Part shown: in pieces, positions 56,212 through 64,000 of the stretch
Layout: each line of letters starts with the position of its first letter
Position numbering within the stretch: the stretch's first letter is position 1
Assembly (NCBI RefSeq): GCF_007164525.1
Contig: NZ_AP019791.1
Coordinates: 1,103,501 to 1,167,500 of the forward strand
DNA: 64,000 bases
Source of the DNA: Rubrobacter xylanophilus
GTDB taxonomy: Bacteria > Actinomycetota > Rubrobacteria > Rubrobacterales > Rubrobacteraceae
Direction of reading: 5' to 3'
Program-made: the position numbers and the translations under genes
Notes under the pieces: generated by a model
The model's database searches: none
What the model saw: the letters and a program-made list of their open reading frames with translations, nothing else
Told to the model about the DNA's origin: nothing

Positions 56212-57167
56212 CCTTCATACCCCCTTCCCACCAGAGGGTAGCCGTACCCGGCGAGCAGCGGGGCGGTGAGGGCGGTGACGAGCGCCCGGTCCCCTGCCCG
56301 CATCCGCTCCCGCCACGCCTCGTCGGGGCTGAGCTCCACGCCCCCGCTCTCGAAGCGCGCCGGGTTGCCGGAGACGGTGTGGCCGCGGGAGAGCGGCACC
56401 TCCCGACCCCGGATGAACCTGAGGTCGGCCTCCAGGCCGAGCTCCCGCAGGGTCTTCCTGAGGCTGGAGGCGGGCTCCCGGACGAAGTCCTCGTAGCGCA
56501 GCCGCGCGCAGGCGCGGACGCCGCCGGAGAGAGGAAGCAGAACCTGCTGCAGGTTCTGCAGGCTCCACGTGCGGGAGGCCTTCAGCGGCCCCAGGCGGGG
56601 CATCGAGGAGCCCCCCGCCTCCGGACGAACCTTGCTCCGGGACCAGGAATGGGCGACGGCCCGGCTGTCCCGCACCAGATGCACCGCGCGGACCTCCACC
56701 GAGGGAAGAGACCCCAGCACGGCGGCGTAGGAGAATCGCTTGGAGGAATCTACGACGACGCAGGCGCCGGAGACCTCCCGCAACGCGCGGTACAGGCGCT
56801 CCAGCGCCGGCCCGAGTTCCCCGAGCATCTCCTCCACCTTACGGGTGCGCACCCCCGCTCCGGCGAGGGCCAGATAGTGTGGCAGGTAGCGCAGCCTGCG
56901 CAGAAGCGGCTTGAAGGAGGCCATCCTCTCCGCGTCGACGTTCCGCCAGCCGCCGAAGGCCTCCCGGCCCACGGCGGTCCAGAAGGGGCAGGAACCGAAA
57001 GGCTCTCCGCAGCCGCAGAGCTCGTTGTGGAGTAGCCCGCGGTCCCAGAGCTGCCAGAGCTCTCCGGCGTCGAAGAAGCCGGGGGCCCGGCCCAGCGTCC
57101 GGGCCAGGATGGTGCTCCCGCTCCTGCCGGAGCCCCCTATGTAGAGGACGTTCACGGAGGCGTTCAT
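56199..57167 (-). CDS. sulfotransferase family protein
   Basis: 322 residues with the PAPS loop YIGGSGRSGSTILARTLG, CGCGEPFGSCPFW near residue 50, VVVDSSKRFSYAAVL, and the 3'-phosphate block VHLVRDSRAVAHSWSRSKV. It is the paralogue of the sulfotransferase at 47.1 kb. The ATG overlaps the flippase stop by 4 bases. Confidence 0.87.
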   Translation of the reverse strand: MNASVNVLYIGGSGRSGSTILARTLGRAPGFFDAGELWQLWDRGLLHNELCGCGEPFGSCPFWTAVGREAFGGWRNVDAERMASFKPLLRRLRYLPHYLALAGAGVRTRKVEEMLGELGPALERLYRALREVSGACVVVDSSKRFSYAAVLGSLPSVEVRAVHLVRDSRAVAHSWSRSKVRPEAGGSSMPRLGPLKASRTWSLQNLQQVLLPLSGGVRACARLRYEDFVREPASSLRKTLRELGLEADLRFIRGREVPLSRGHTVSGNPARFESGGVELSPDEAWRERMRAGDRALVTALTAPLLAGYGYPLVGRGYEGCRS

Positions 57168-58558
57168 CCCGTCCCCCTCACGGACCGCAGCAACGCTCCG
57201 AAGCCGGCGTGGGTCCACATGCCGGTCCTGTATCTGGCGGCGAGCCAGAGGAGCAGGTTCTGGAGCACGAGCCCCGCCACCCGGGCGGCCACCACGCCCG
57301 CGATCCCGTAGGGGACCACCAGAACGAACATCGCCGCGAGGGTCGCGGCGCCGGTCGCGAGGGAGACGGCCATCATCGTCCGCTGGTGGCCGGTCATCTG
57401 CAGCGCGAGCCCGCAGGAGCCGGTCCAGACCGAGACCAGCTGCCCGACGCTCAGCACCGCCAGGGCAAGGGCCCCGGCCCGGTAGTAGTCGCCGTAGACG
57501 AGCCCCAGGATGGGGGCGGCGAAGAGCACGCAGGCGGCGGAGGCCAGGAGGGCGGGCAGGCCGGTCATGGCGCTCGTGGCGCGGACGGTGCGCTCCAGCT
57601 CCTCCCGCCGGCCCTGGGCGTACAGCCCGGCGATCACCGGGGGCAGGATGGCGTTCGCGACTATGAGGGGCATGGTGACCATGGAGATCAGACGAGTCGC
57701 CGCCCCGTAGACGGCGACCTCCTCGCGGGAGGCGAAGGCCCCGAGGAGCCAGAGGTCCCCGTTGCGGAGGGTGAAGAGCACGAGGTTGGTGACCAGCAGC
57801 GGCCAGGCGGTGGCCACCACCTCCCCGAAGACGGGCGGGAGCTCCCTCCCGGCTCCTCCTTCCGGAAGCCGGGCCATCCTTCGGCCGAGGAGCCACCCGG
57901 AGACGAGCGTGGTGGAGGCGCCGGCGCACACGGCGAGCGCGAGCACGGTGGCGAGATCGGCCTCACCGCGGAGGAGCCACAGCAACCCCAGCCCCGCCAC
58001 CAGCAGGCCCACCGTGAGCACCCCGGTCACGGTGCCGGTGACCTGACCGCCGAGGAGGGTGGCGAGGCGCACCTCGTTGAGGCCGCGGAAGATCTCTCCG
58101 AGGAGACCCTGCACGACGGAGACGGCGATCCAACCGGCCACGAGCCCCGCCGAGGCGGCGAGCGCCGGGGTGTGGAAGAGGCCGGCCAGGGTGCCGCCGA
58201 GGGAGAGGTAGGTCGCCGCCGCGGCGAGCGCCCCGAGGGTGCCCAGGGCAAGCGCGACCCGCACGACGAACCGTGCCCGGCCGTAGAGCCCGAGCCCCAG
58301 CGACTGCGCCACCAGCCGGGTCGCCGCCCCCTGCAGCCCCAGCGAGCCCAGCATGGAGCCGAAGAGCACCAGGCTGTAGACGAGAAAGTACGCGCCGAGC
58401 TCCCGCGGGCTCAGGAGGCGGGCCAGCAGGGCCCCAGAGAGGAGTCCGGAGGCGGCGATGAAGACCTTGCCCCCGAGAACCCAGACCCCACCGGAGAGCA
58501 GCCGCCTCCCCAACAGGCCCGGAGAAAGCCGCCGCGGTTCCGTGCCGGCCGCCTCCAT
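57164..58558 (-). CDS. oligosaccharide flippase (Wzx/MATE-like)
   Basis: 464 residues with about 12-14 membrane helices. It starts with a short cytoplasmic end and GGKVFIAASGLLSGALLARL, LGAYFLVYSLVLFGSML, the usual Polysacc_synt form. It should move the lipid-linked repeat across the membrane. It is third in the operon, after the chain-length pair. Confidence 0.87.
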   Translation of the reverse strand: MEAAGTEPRRLSPGLLGRRLLSGGVWVLGGKVFIAASGLLSGALLARLLSPRELGAYFLVYSLVLFGSMLGSLGLQGAATRLVAQSLGLGLYGRARFVVRVALALGTLGALAAAATYLSLGGTLAGLFHTPALAASAGLVAGWIAVSVVQGLLGEIFRGLNEVRLATLLGGQVTGTVTGVLTVGLLVAGLGLLWLLRGEADLATVLALAVCAGASTTLVSGWLLGRRMARLPEGGAGRELPPVFGEVVATAWPLLVTNLVLFTLRNGDLWLLGAFASREEVAVYGAATRLISMVTMPLIVANAILPPVIAGLYAQGRREELERTVRATSAMTGLPALLASAACVLFAAPILGLVYGDYYRAGALALAVLSVGQLVSVWTGSCGLALQMTGHQRTMMAVSLATGAATLAAMFVLVVPYGIAGVVAARVAGLVLQNLLLWLAARYRTGMWTHAGFGALLRSVRGTG

Positions 58559-58586
58559 CGGCTATCTCCTCCCGCGGCCGGCCACG

Positions 58587-59306
58587 CTAGCGGGTGTAGC
58601 CCTGGTGGTACGCGTAGCCGCCCCTGCCGCCGTCGAAGTTGTTCATCACGGTGCCGAGCACGTTGGCCTTGACGCTCCGCAGGTCGTGGAGGGCCTTGCG
58701 CAGGGAGCCCTTGCGCGTCCGCTGGCCGTCGAGCACCACCAGCACCCCGTCGGCCTGGGTGGCGAGGATGAGGGGGTCCGCCACCGGCTCCACCGGCGGG
58801 GAGTCTATGAGCACGTAGTCGAAGGTCTCCCGGGCCTCCTCCACCAGGGCGGAGAAGCGGTTGGAGCTCAGCAGCTCCGCCGGGTTGGGCGGCACGGGCC
58901 CCGAGGGGCACACCTTGAGGTTAGGCAAGGGCTCGGAGAGCACCTCCTGAAGGCCTCGCTCGCCGGTTATGGCGTTCACCAGCCCGTTGATGTTGCGCAG
59001 GCTGAAGATGGCGTGCAGCGAGGGGCGGCGCAGGTCGCCGTCGATCAGGAGGGTGCTCTTGTTCGCCTGGGCCAGCACCACGCCGAGGTTGGCGCAGACG
59101 GTGCTCTTACCCTCCGTGGGCCCCGGGCTGGTCAGCGAGATCACCCGGGGTGGAGCGTCCACCACCGCGTACAGGAGCCCCGTCCGGAGCGTCCGGTAGG
59201 CTTCGGAGGCAGGGTTGGAGGGGTCGTGGAGCGTGATCAGCCGGCCGCTCAGATCCCCGTTCCGCTGCTCCTCCCGGGCCCGCCGCTTGAGGTTCAGACG
59301 CACCAT
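58587..59306 (-). CDS. CpsD/CapB-type tyrosine kinase (BY-kinase)
   Basis: 239 residues: SEAYRTLRTGLLYAV, Walker A SPGPTEGKSTVCANLG, Walker A' TLLIDGDLRRPSLH, Walker B FDYVLIDSPPV, and a short C-terminal tyrosine tail (GGYAYHQGYTR) that would be autophosphorylated. It works with the chain-length protein just upstream (3-base gap) and is reset by the phosphatase at 44.1 kb. Confidence 0.92.
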   Translation of the reverse strand: MVRLNLKRRAREEQRNGDLSGRLITLHDPSNPASEAYRTLRTGLLYAVVDAPPRVISLTSPGPTEGKSTVCANLGVVLAQANKSTLLIDGDLRRPSLHAIFSLRNINGLVNAITGERGLQEVLSEPLPNLKVCPSGPVPPNPAELLSSNRFSALVEEARETFDYVLIDSPPVEPVADPLILATQADGVLVVLDGQRTRKGSLRKALHDLRSVKANVLGTVMNNFDGGRGGYAYHQGYTR

Positions 59307-59309
59307 CCC

Positions 59310-60065
59310 CTACCGACCACCTTTCTTTCCGCCGGCCTCCACCCGGAAGCCCGGGATCACGCCGAACGTGGGCACCCCCGAGGCCCGCTCGACCTCCTCC
59401 GGCGACTCCCAGCTGTCGTCCAGGTACTCCAGCAGGAAGGCCAGACCGACCCCGAGCAGCAGCCCCAAAGCGAGCGCCACCAGCCCGTTCAACAGCGGGT
59501 CGGGGCTCACCGGGATCTCCGGGACGACCGCCTCCTCCCAGACGGTGGCCGTGATCGCGCTGGCCCCCGGGCTGACCTCCGAGACCCGCTCGGAGAAGAC
59601 CTCGCCCACGGCGTTGGCCACCCGCTGCGCCCGCCGGGGATCGGGGTCGCGGTAGCGGACCTCTACGAACATCGTGCCCGGACGCTGCTCGACCTTGAGG
59701 TTGCCGAGCAGGCTCCGGGAGTAGTCCTCCGGAAGCCCCAGCTTCTCGGTGGCGGCTTCAGCGATCGGGCGGGTGGCCACCGCCTCCGCCACGGTCTGCG
59801 TGAGCTGCTGGAGCCCCTCGACGTCCCCGCCGAGGTTGCGCGGCCCGTCCTCCCCGCTCTTCTGACCGACGAGGATGGTGATCGAAGCCTCGTACAGCGG
59901 CGTCTGCAGCAGGCTGAAGCCCACCGCCGAGGCGGAGAGCACGAAGGCCACGAGGAAGATCGCCCACGCGCGGCGCCGCAGGACCCTGAGGAAGTCCTTT
60001 GGGGAGAAGAACGCCTCCCCCTTTTGGGAGGCGGGCTCTCGGGGGATCCTGGTGTCTTCGCTCAT
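59310..60065 (-). CDS. Wzz-type chain-length determinant / BY-kinase activator
   Basis: 251 residues. The N-terminal membrane helix (RRRAWAIFLVAFVLSASAVGF) and the C-terminal helix (LLNGLVALALGLLLGVGLAF) flank an extracellular alpha/beta domain with YEASITILVGQKSGEDGP; the tail passes to the cytoplasm. It is the first gene of a nine-gene operon ending at 50384. ATG at 60065. Confidence 0.9.
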   Translation of the reverse strand: MSEDTRIPREPASQKGEAFFSPKDFLRVLRRRAWAIFLVAFVLSASAVGFSLLQTPLYEASITILVGQKSGEDGPRNLGGDVEGLQQLTQTVAEAVATRPIAEAATEKLGLPEDYSRSLLGNLKVEQRPGTMFVEVRYRDPDPRRAQRVANAVGEVFSERVSEVSPGASAITATVWEEAVVPEIPVSPDPLLNGLVALALGLLLGVGLAFLLEYLDDSWESPEEVERASGVPTFGVIPGFRVEAGGKKGGR

Positions 60066-60322
60066 GCTCCGTCCCGTCCGGTTCTCGATCGACCCAATCT
60101 GCAGCAGCTTGATCCCCATTCTATGGGCGCTTCCCCGCCGGGTGCACCGAAAAACGAGCCCCCGAAGCCCATAGAACACTCTTTGGGTACGAAAGTACGG
60201 CGGAGGCTCTGCCCCGGTGCTATCACCAAAGTGCTCCGGGACGAAACTGGTCTTCAGAACCCCGTTGGGCTATCATGCCGCCACAACGGAGATCACCCAG
60301 ACTACCGGCTGGAGGGGGGAAC

Positions 60323-61396
60323 ATGGACGGCCGCGGTGTAAGGTGGTGTGCCTCGTGCACGTCGATACGATCATGGACGCTGGTCGGAGCATTGCTTCTG
60401 GCCCTGGCCATGGCAGGGTTCCCGACTTCGGAGCCCCGTCAGGCAGAAGCGGCCAGCATCTGCGACAAGTACGCTTCGGTGAAGGGATCGGACAGGGCAC
60501 GGGGCACCAGCGCCGCGCCGTTCAGGACCGCCCAGCGGCTCGCCGACTCCCTCAGGGACGGGCAGGTGGGGTGCCTGCGCACCGGCACCTACACCGCACC
60601 GGACGGGACGCTCAAGCTCCGGCGCGCCGGCATAACGCTGCGCAGCGCTCCCAGGCATAGGGCCACCCTCAAGGCCCGCGTGTACGTCGTCGAGGGGGCA
60701 AACCGGGTGACCGTGCGCAACCTGCGGATACTCGGCACGCCGGGCAAGGCGAACGTGCTGGTGCGCGCAAACCGGGTGCGCCTGGTCCGGAACAACATAA
60801 CCAACAACAACCGCCCCGCGAGCTGCATTCTCGTCGGGAGCCGCACCAACGGGAGCGTCATCGCCAGAGGCACCAGGATCAGGGGCAACAGGATCCACCA
60901 CTGCGGCGCGCTGCCGCGACGCAACAGCCACCACGGCATCTACGTGAGCGCCGGCAGGGCCACCTCCATAACCAACAACCGCATCTACGAGAACGCCGAC
61001 AGAGGCATCCAGCTCTACCCCGACGCCCAAGGCTCCCTCATAAAGGGGAACGTGGTAGACGGAAACGGGGAGGGAATCCTCTTCTCCGGCGCCGGCCGCT
61101 ACGCCTCATCCAACAACAAGGTGCGCAACAACGTGATCTCGAACTCCCGCCGGTGGAACGTGTACTCCGTGTGGGGACAGGCCAGCAAGACCGGCACCGG
61201 GAACACGGTCTCATACAACTGCCTGTGGGCGTCGAGCGGAGACCCCTGCTACAGGAAGAACGGCGGTATATCCACCGCGAAAGGCGGCTTCTCCGCCCAC
61301 CACAACGTCGTCGCGAGACCCTTGTACGCCGACCGGGATGCAGGAGACTTCAGGCTGGGCCGCAAGAGCGGCTGCAGAAAGGTGTTTGGCGGATAG
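60323..61396 (+). CDS. secreted right-handed beta-helix protein (copy 3, diverged)
   Basis: 357 residues from the ATG at 60323, with a signal peptide (SWTLVGALLLALAMAG, cleavage near QAEA-AS). Rungs resemble the 48-50 kb pair (RVTVRNLRILG, NRIHHCGALPRRNSHHGIYV, NRIYENADRGIQLYPDAQGS, GNVVDGNGEGILFSG, NCLWASSGDPCYRKNGG), but the DNA is well diverged, so this is the older paralogue. It is followed by a strong terminator. Confidence 0.85.
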   Translation: MDGRGVRWCASCTSIRSWTLVGALLLALAMAGFPTSEPRQAEAASICDKYASVKGSDRARGTSAAPFRTAQRLADSLRDGQVGCLRTGTYTAPDGTLKLRRAGITLRSAPRHRATLKARVYVVEGANRVTVRNLRILGTPGKANVLVRANRVRLVRNNITNNNRPASCILVGSRTNGSVIARGTRIRGNRIHHCGALPRRNSHHGIYVSAGRATSITNNRIYENADRGIQLYPDAQGSLIKGNVVDGNGEGILFSGAGRYASSNNKVRNNVISNSRRWNVYSVWGQASKTGTGNTVSYNCLWASSGDPCYRKNGGISTAKGGFSAHHNVVARPLYADRDAGDFRLGRKSGCRKVFGG

Positions 61397-61418
61397 CCCT
61401 CTGCCCATCCGCCTTTTT
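61388..61418 (+). terminator. rho-independent terminator after the third beta-helix gene
   Basis: Stem GGCGGAT/ATCCGCC (7 bp, perfect) with a 12-base loop, followed by TTTTT. The stem begins inside the last codons of the gene. Confidence 0.85.
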
Positions 61419-61424
61419 GCGAGC

Positions 61425-62327
61425 TCACAAACGCGCGCCGACCGACTCATCGAGCGTGTAGCCGTACCGCTCCAGATAGCCGCCGAGCGCCGCCTCCAGA
61501 TCCGCTCGCTGCCGGGAGGTGAGGTTCTCCCGGTATTTGCCGTTGTTGTCCTTCAGCTCGTAAGCCGAGATGGCGCGCTCAAACGAGCTCTCCCAGGGAA
61601 GCCCGCAGAACCCGACGACCCGCTTCATCGTCCCAAGGGTGTCCGCGCAGAGATCCTCGTAGCGGATCTCCATGAAGCGCTCCTCTCCCAGCGTCGCGCT
61701 CGCCTTCTCCATCGCGTCCATGAGGATCTTCCACTGTATGGCGGCGAGAACGACGAAGGACCTGCCGGATCGCTCCCACTCCTCCCTCCGATCGGGGCTC
61801 AACTCTCCCCACATCCAGTTCTCCGGACCGCCCCACCCCCGCCAGAAATCCACCTCCAGCAGCGAGTTCACCACGGCCCGCCCGTCCCTGACCACGTGGA
61901 TGAACAGCGCATCCTCGAAGATCTCCGAGAGAAACCCTATCCGCGGCCAGCCGGTGATCTTCGCCAGGAACCGGTCGCGCCTCCGGGTGAGCAGCCGGGA
62001 GGCGGCGGAGCGGATCCGCCGCCGGGCCCCCTCGGTCACGTCCTCCGCGGTCAGATCCCTGCAGGGCGCGCTGAACCCCCGCGAAAGCCGCTCCCAGAAC
62101 GGATAACACTCGCCGGGCCGGATTCTTCGCCCCAGCGCGTCCCCTACGACGGGATAGCCGAGAGCCCGCATGACGGTCCGTGCCAGATCGATCCTCTCCG
62201 GGAACCGGTTCAACAGCGTCCCGGGAAGCCAGGCCACGCCCGGATGCCCGCAGAGCATGTTATGGAAGACCGTGCTTCCGCTCCTGCCGGCGCCCACTAT
62301 GAAAATGGGTCTCTCGATCGGGATCAT
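61425..62327 (-). CDS. sulfotransferase family protein
   Basis: 300 residues from the ATG at 62327. PAPS loop FIVGAGRSGSTVFHNMLCGH, 3'-phosphate block LFIHVVRDGRAVVNSLLEVD, and RFMEIRYEDLCADTLGTMKR. It belongs to the Sulfotransfer_3 type and is not close to the paralogue pair. It lies outside the main operon, converging with the beta-helix gene, and probably adds another sulfate to the polymer. Confidence 0.85.
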   Translation of the reverse strand: MIPIERPIFIVGAGRSGSTVFHNMLCGHPGVAWLPGTLLNRFPERIDLARTVMRALGYPVVGDALGRRIRPGECYPFWERLSRGFSAPCRDLTAEDVTEGARRRIRSAASRLLTRRRDRFLAKITGWPRIGFLSEIFEDALFIHVVRDGRAVVNSLLEVDFWRGWGGPENWMWGELSPDRREEWERSGRSFVVLAAIQWKILMDAMEKASATLGEERFMEIRYEDLCADTLGTMKRVVGFCGLPWESSFERAISAYELKDNNGKYRENLTSRQRADLEAALGGYLERYGYTLDESVGARL

Positions 62328-62352
62328 GAAGTCCTTCCGAAACGTCCCGCCA

Positions 62353-63192
62353 CTACCAGCTGGCCTCGTCGTCGTAGGTGTAGCCGAGCTGCCTGTGGTC
62401 GAGTACCTTGGCCGGCGTGGGCGGGTCGGGCTCCGCGGCCCAAGGCCACAGAGGGTCGTTGAGGTTGTGCCCGACGGGTCCACCGGAGGAGGGCAGGTAC
62501 GGCGAGTTCGGGTAGCGCCGCTGCCAGCGGGCCCAGAGGCGGTCCATGAAGCAGTGGAGCATCCAGAAAACCGGGTCGTTGGGCGACGACCCCTGCAGCA
62601 TCGTACCCCCCACCCAGTTGTGCACTCTGTTGTGCAACGCCTTCTCGCAGAAGGGGCGAAAGTAAGGTCCGGACACCGTGGCGTCCCAGGGCGCCGCGTC
62701 GTAGGTGGCCCGCCGCAGGGCGCCGCTGACCCTGCTTGCCGCAGGAAGACTCGAAACCCGGACACCGAAGGCCCGCCGCAGGTACGGCGGCGTCCGGCGG
62801 TTGTCGTTTACGGTGAGCGTCCACTCGCCGGTGGAGTAGGCGAAGGGCCCGGTCATGACCTGGGAGTCCTCCGCCCGCCCGTTGCCCCCCATGAAATCGT
62901 CGGCCCAGATGGAGGAGCTGGGAGACCTATCCACGGTAAAGTCCCAGTATGGAATGGTCACCGTGGGGTCCACCTTCTGCAGGTCGAGCTCGAAGCGCCG
63001 CAGACACTCCCGGTGCCAGGGGAAGAAGGCCGACCCGAGGTGTGCCGGGTCGGGGTCCATGCTGAGGACCGCGGTCCGGTGGTGGCTCACGTGCATGTCG
63101 TAGATGCCCTCGGCCTTGAGCACCTTGAGCGCCCGGACGAAGGCCGCCCGCTCGGCGGCGGTGAGCCGGGCCTGGTTCTTTCTGACGCCCAT
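62353..63192 (-). CDS. tyrosinase (binuclear copper monophenol oxidase, MelC2-like)
   Basis: 279 residues. The CuA site has HVSHHRTAV and FFPWHRECLRRFE; the CuB site has LHNRVHNWVGG and NDPVFWMLHCFMDRLWARWQ, so all six His ligands appear. It lacks its own signal peptide and lies 5 bases after the cofactor gene, which has a Tat signal, so it should be exported as a complex as in Streptomyces. It makes melanin-like pigment. Confidence 0.92.
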   Translation of the reverse strand: MGVRKNQARLTAAERAAFVRALKVLKAEGIYDMHVSHHRTAVLSMDPDPAHLGSAFFPWHRECLRRFELDLQKVDPTVTIPYWDFTVDRSPSSSIWADDFMGGNGRAEDSQVMTGPFAYSTGEWTLTVNDNRRTPPYLRRAFGVRVSSLPAASRVSGALRRATYDAAPWDATVSGPYFRPFCEKALHNRVHNWVGGTMLQGSSPNDPVFWMLHCFMDRLWARWQRRYPNSPYLPSSGGPVGHNLNDPLWPWAAEPDPPTPAKVLDHRQLGYTYDDEASW

Positions 63193-63197
63193 AATCC

Positions 63198-63572
63198 CTA
63201 CCTCCTCGCCGCCAGAAAGCGCGCCCGCCGGGCCTGCAGCGCCGCCCGGTAGTCCACCATCTCCCGGGCGAGTCCTTCCAGCGTCGGCGACGGAGAGAAC
63301 ACGAACCCCTCGGCCCGGTAGGCTCCGTTGCTGTGGACGGTTCGGATGTGCTCGCCCTCTATGTACAGCTCGCGCCGTCCGCGGACGCGCTGGATCCGAA
63401 TCTTGCGTCCCCGGTGTAAAACGGTCCTCTCCCCCCTCTTCTCGCGCCCCGCGGAATCTCGCATCCCGGTGCTGAACGCAATCAGCATGCTCGCCGCAGC
63501 TCCGAGGGCCAGAGCCTCCCGACGGCTGAACCTCCTGCCACCAGAACCCTGCTCCGAGCTCATCTCTTCCAC
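63198..63572 (-). CDS. tyrosinase cofactor / copper chaperone (MelC1-like)
   Basis: 124 residues with a twin-arginine signal (RRFSRREALALGAAASML), a His-containing middle (ELYIEGEHIRTVHSNG) and the family end FVFSPSPTLEGLAREMVDYR. MelC1 proteins deliver copper to the tyrosinase and carry it out through the Tat pathway. Same strand and direct neighbour of the tyrosinase. Confidence 0.85.
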   Translation of the reverse strand: MEEMSSEQGSGGRRFSRREALALGAAASMLIAFSTGMRDSAGREKRGERTVLHRGRKIRIQRVRGRRELYIEGEHIRTVHSNGAYRAEGFVFSPSPTLEGLAREMVDYRAALQARRARFLAARR

Positions 63573-63758
63573 CTTTCCTGAGAAGCCACGCCTGCCCGGC
63601 GCCTCGAGACCACGCCGCTGAGAATCATGCTAGTCTTCCTGCCACGAGGCCACAATAAGCACATCGGATACTTTCTGCAGGCCGGACGGTCTAGCCCTAA
63701 AGTGCGCGAGAGGGACACTTTTGCTCTCCGAAGGTTCCGGAAAGGTCCGGGGGAACCT

Positions 63759-64000
63759 ATGATGGTTCATATGAAACCAACGACGTCCCCGTTGCTTTTT
63801 CTCTCCGCCGCGTTGCTCGCAGGCCTGCTCTGGGCGGGCTGTGGCCTTCGTGGAGAGGAGGGGAGCGCGAGCCCCGAACGTTCTTCTCCGAAAGAGGAGA
63901 CCACCCCGGCACCGCAAGGCTCGATGGAGAGCACCGCAGAGACCGAACCGCAAACGGCCACGATCCCGCTCCGCCCGGTCGGCGGCTCGGGGGTGGAGGG
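63759..64000 (+). CDS. lipoprotein, N-terminal part (runs off the right edge)
   Basis: An open frame continues to the edge. It has a signal with lipobox (PLLFLSAALLAGLLWAGCGL), then a Ser/Pro/Glu-rich linker (SASPERSSPKEETTPAPQGS). In-frame ATGs at 63759, 63762 and 63771 are possible; GGGGGA just before favours the first two. The functional domain is outside the window. Confidence 0.65.
   Translation, partial: MMVHMKPTTSPLLFLSAALLAGLLWAGCGLRGEEGSASPERSSPKEETTPAPQGSMESTAETEPQTATIPLRPVGGSGVE

Noticed and set aside
54836-56218. Long frame extending a glycosyltransferase upstream through the polymerase gene
   Set aside because: The extension is out-of-frame polymerase sequence; the GTG at 54835 begins the true domain.

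Overview
The window is GC-rich DNA with dense gene packing, frequent GTG starts, AGGAGG-type ribosome sites and many 4-base ATGA/GTGA gene overlaps. It most resembles a Rubrobacter-like deep-branching actinomycete. That assignment is inferred from gene style and content; no marker gene is present to prove it.

Region 1 (1-3.9 kb) is a catabolic fragment: the N-terminal part of a cytochrome P450, a divergent enoyl-CoA hydratase-like gene, a PaaX-type repressor and a wrecked IS256-family transposase. A tetrahydrofolate-dependent, LigM/GcvT-like gene at 10.8 kb may belong to the same aromatic O-demethylation theme.

Region 2 (4.1-23.7 kb) is a defence island in mixed repair. It holds an intact HerA ATPase / NurA nuclease / adenine methylase operon, a run of small plasmid-type genes, decayed pieces of an SNF2 helicase and a DUF1156-type methylase, an IS1380 element with clear inverted repeats, and a three-gene operon. 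That operon encodes an Eco57I-like methylase, a PLD-helicase and a GmrSD-like DUF262 protein. The methylase is frameshifted by a perfect 13-bp tandem duplication and the DUF262 gene carries one in-frame TGA.

Region 3 (24.3-31.5 kb) looks like the replication and control part of an integrative element. It has a primase-polymerase/DUF3987 protein whose 3' end holds iteron-like inverted repeats, two TubC-like small proteins, a membrane protein, an unusual YdjM-like membrane domain fused to a thermonuclease, and a LexA-like self-cleaving repressor with palindromic sites upstream. No capsid or conjugation genes are visible.

Region 4 (31.9-40.8 kb) packs four toxin-antitoxin modules (VapBC50-like, RES/Xre, MNT/HEPN, Phd/PIN), two of them broken. 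It also has two excisionase-like genes, a tyrosine integrase and a tRNA-Thr(CGT). A 16-bp direct repeat followed by tRNA 3'-like sequence occurs at both ends of the integrase segment and may mark attachment sites.

Region 5 (40.8-64 kb) looks like stable chromosome. It has a universal stress protein and a Lon-like protease, then a large exopolysaccharide locus: tyrosine phosphatase, initiating sugar transferase, deacetylase, a nine-gene operon with Wzz, BY-kinase, flippase, polymerase, three glycosyltransferases and two sulfotransferases, two further sulfotransferases, and three secreted beta-helix proteins. Two of the beta-helix genes are a mosaic tandem duplication. A Tat-exported tyrosinase cofactor with its tyrosinase and the start of a lipoprotein close the window. 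Together these suggest a sulfated surface polysaccharide.
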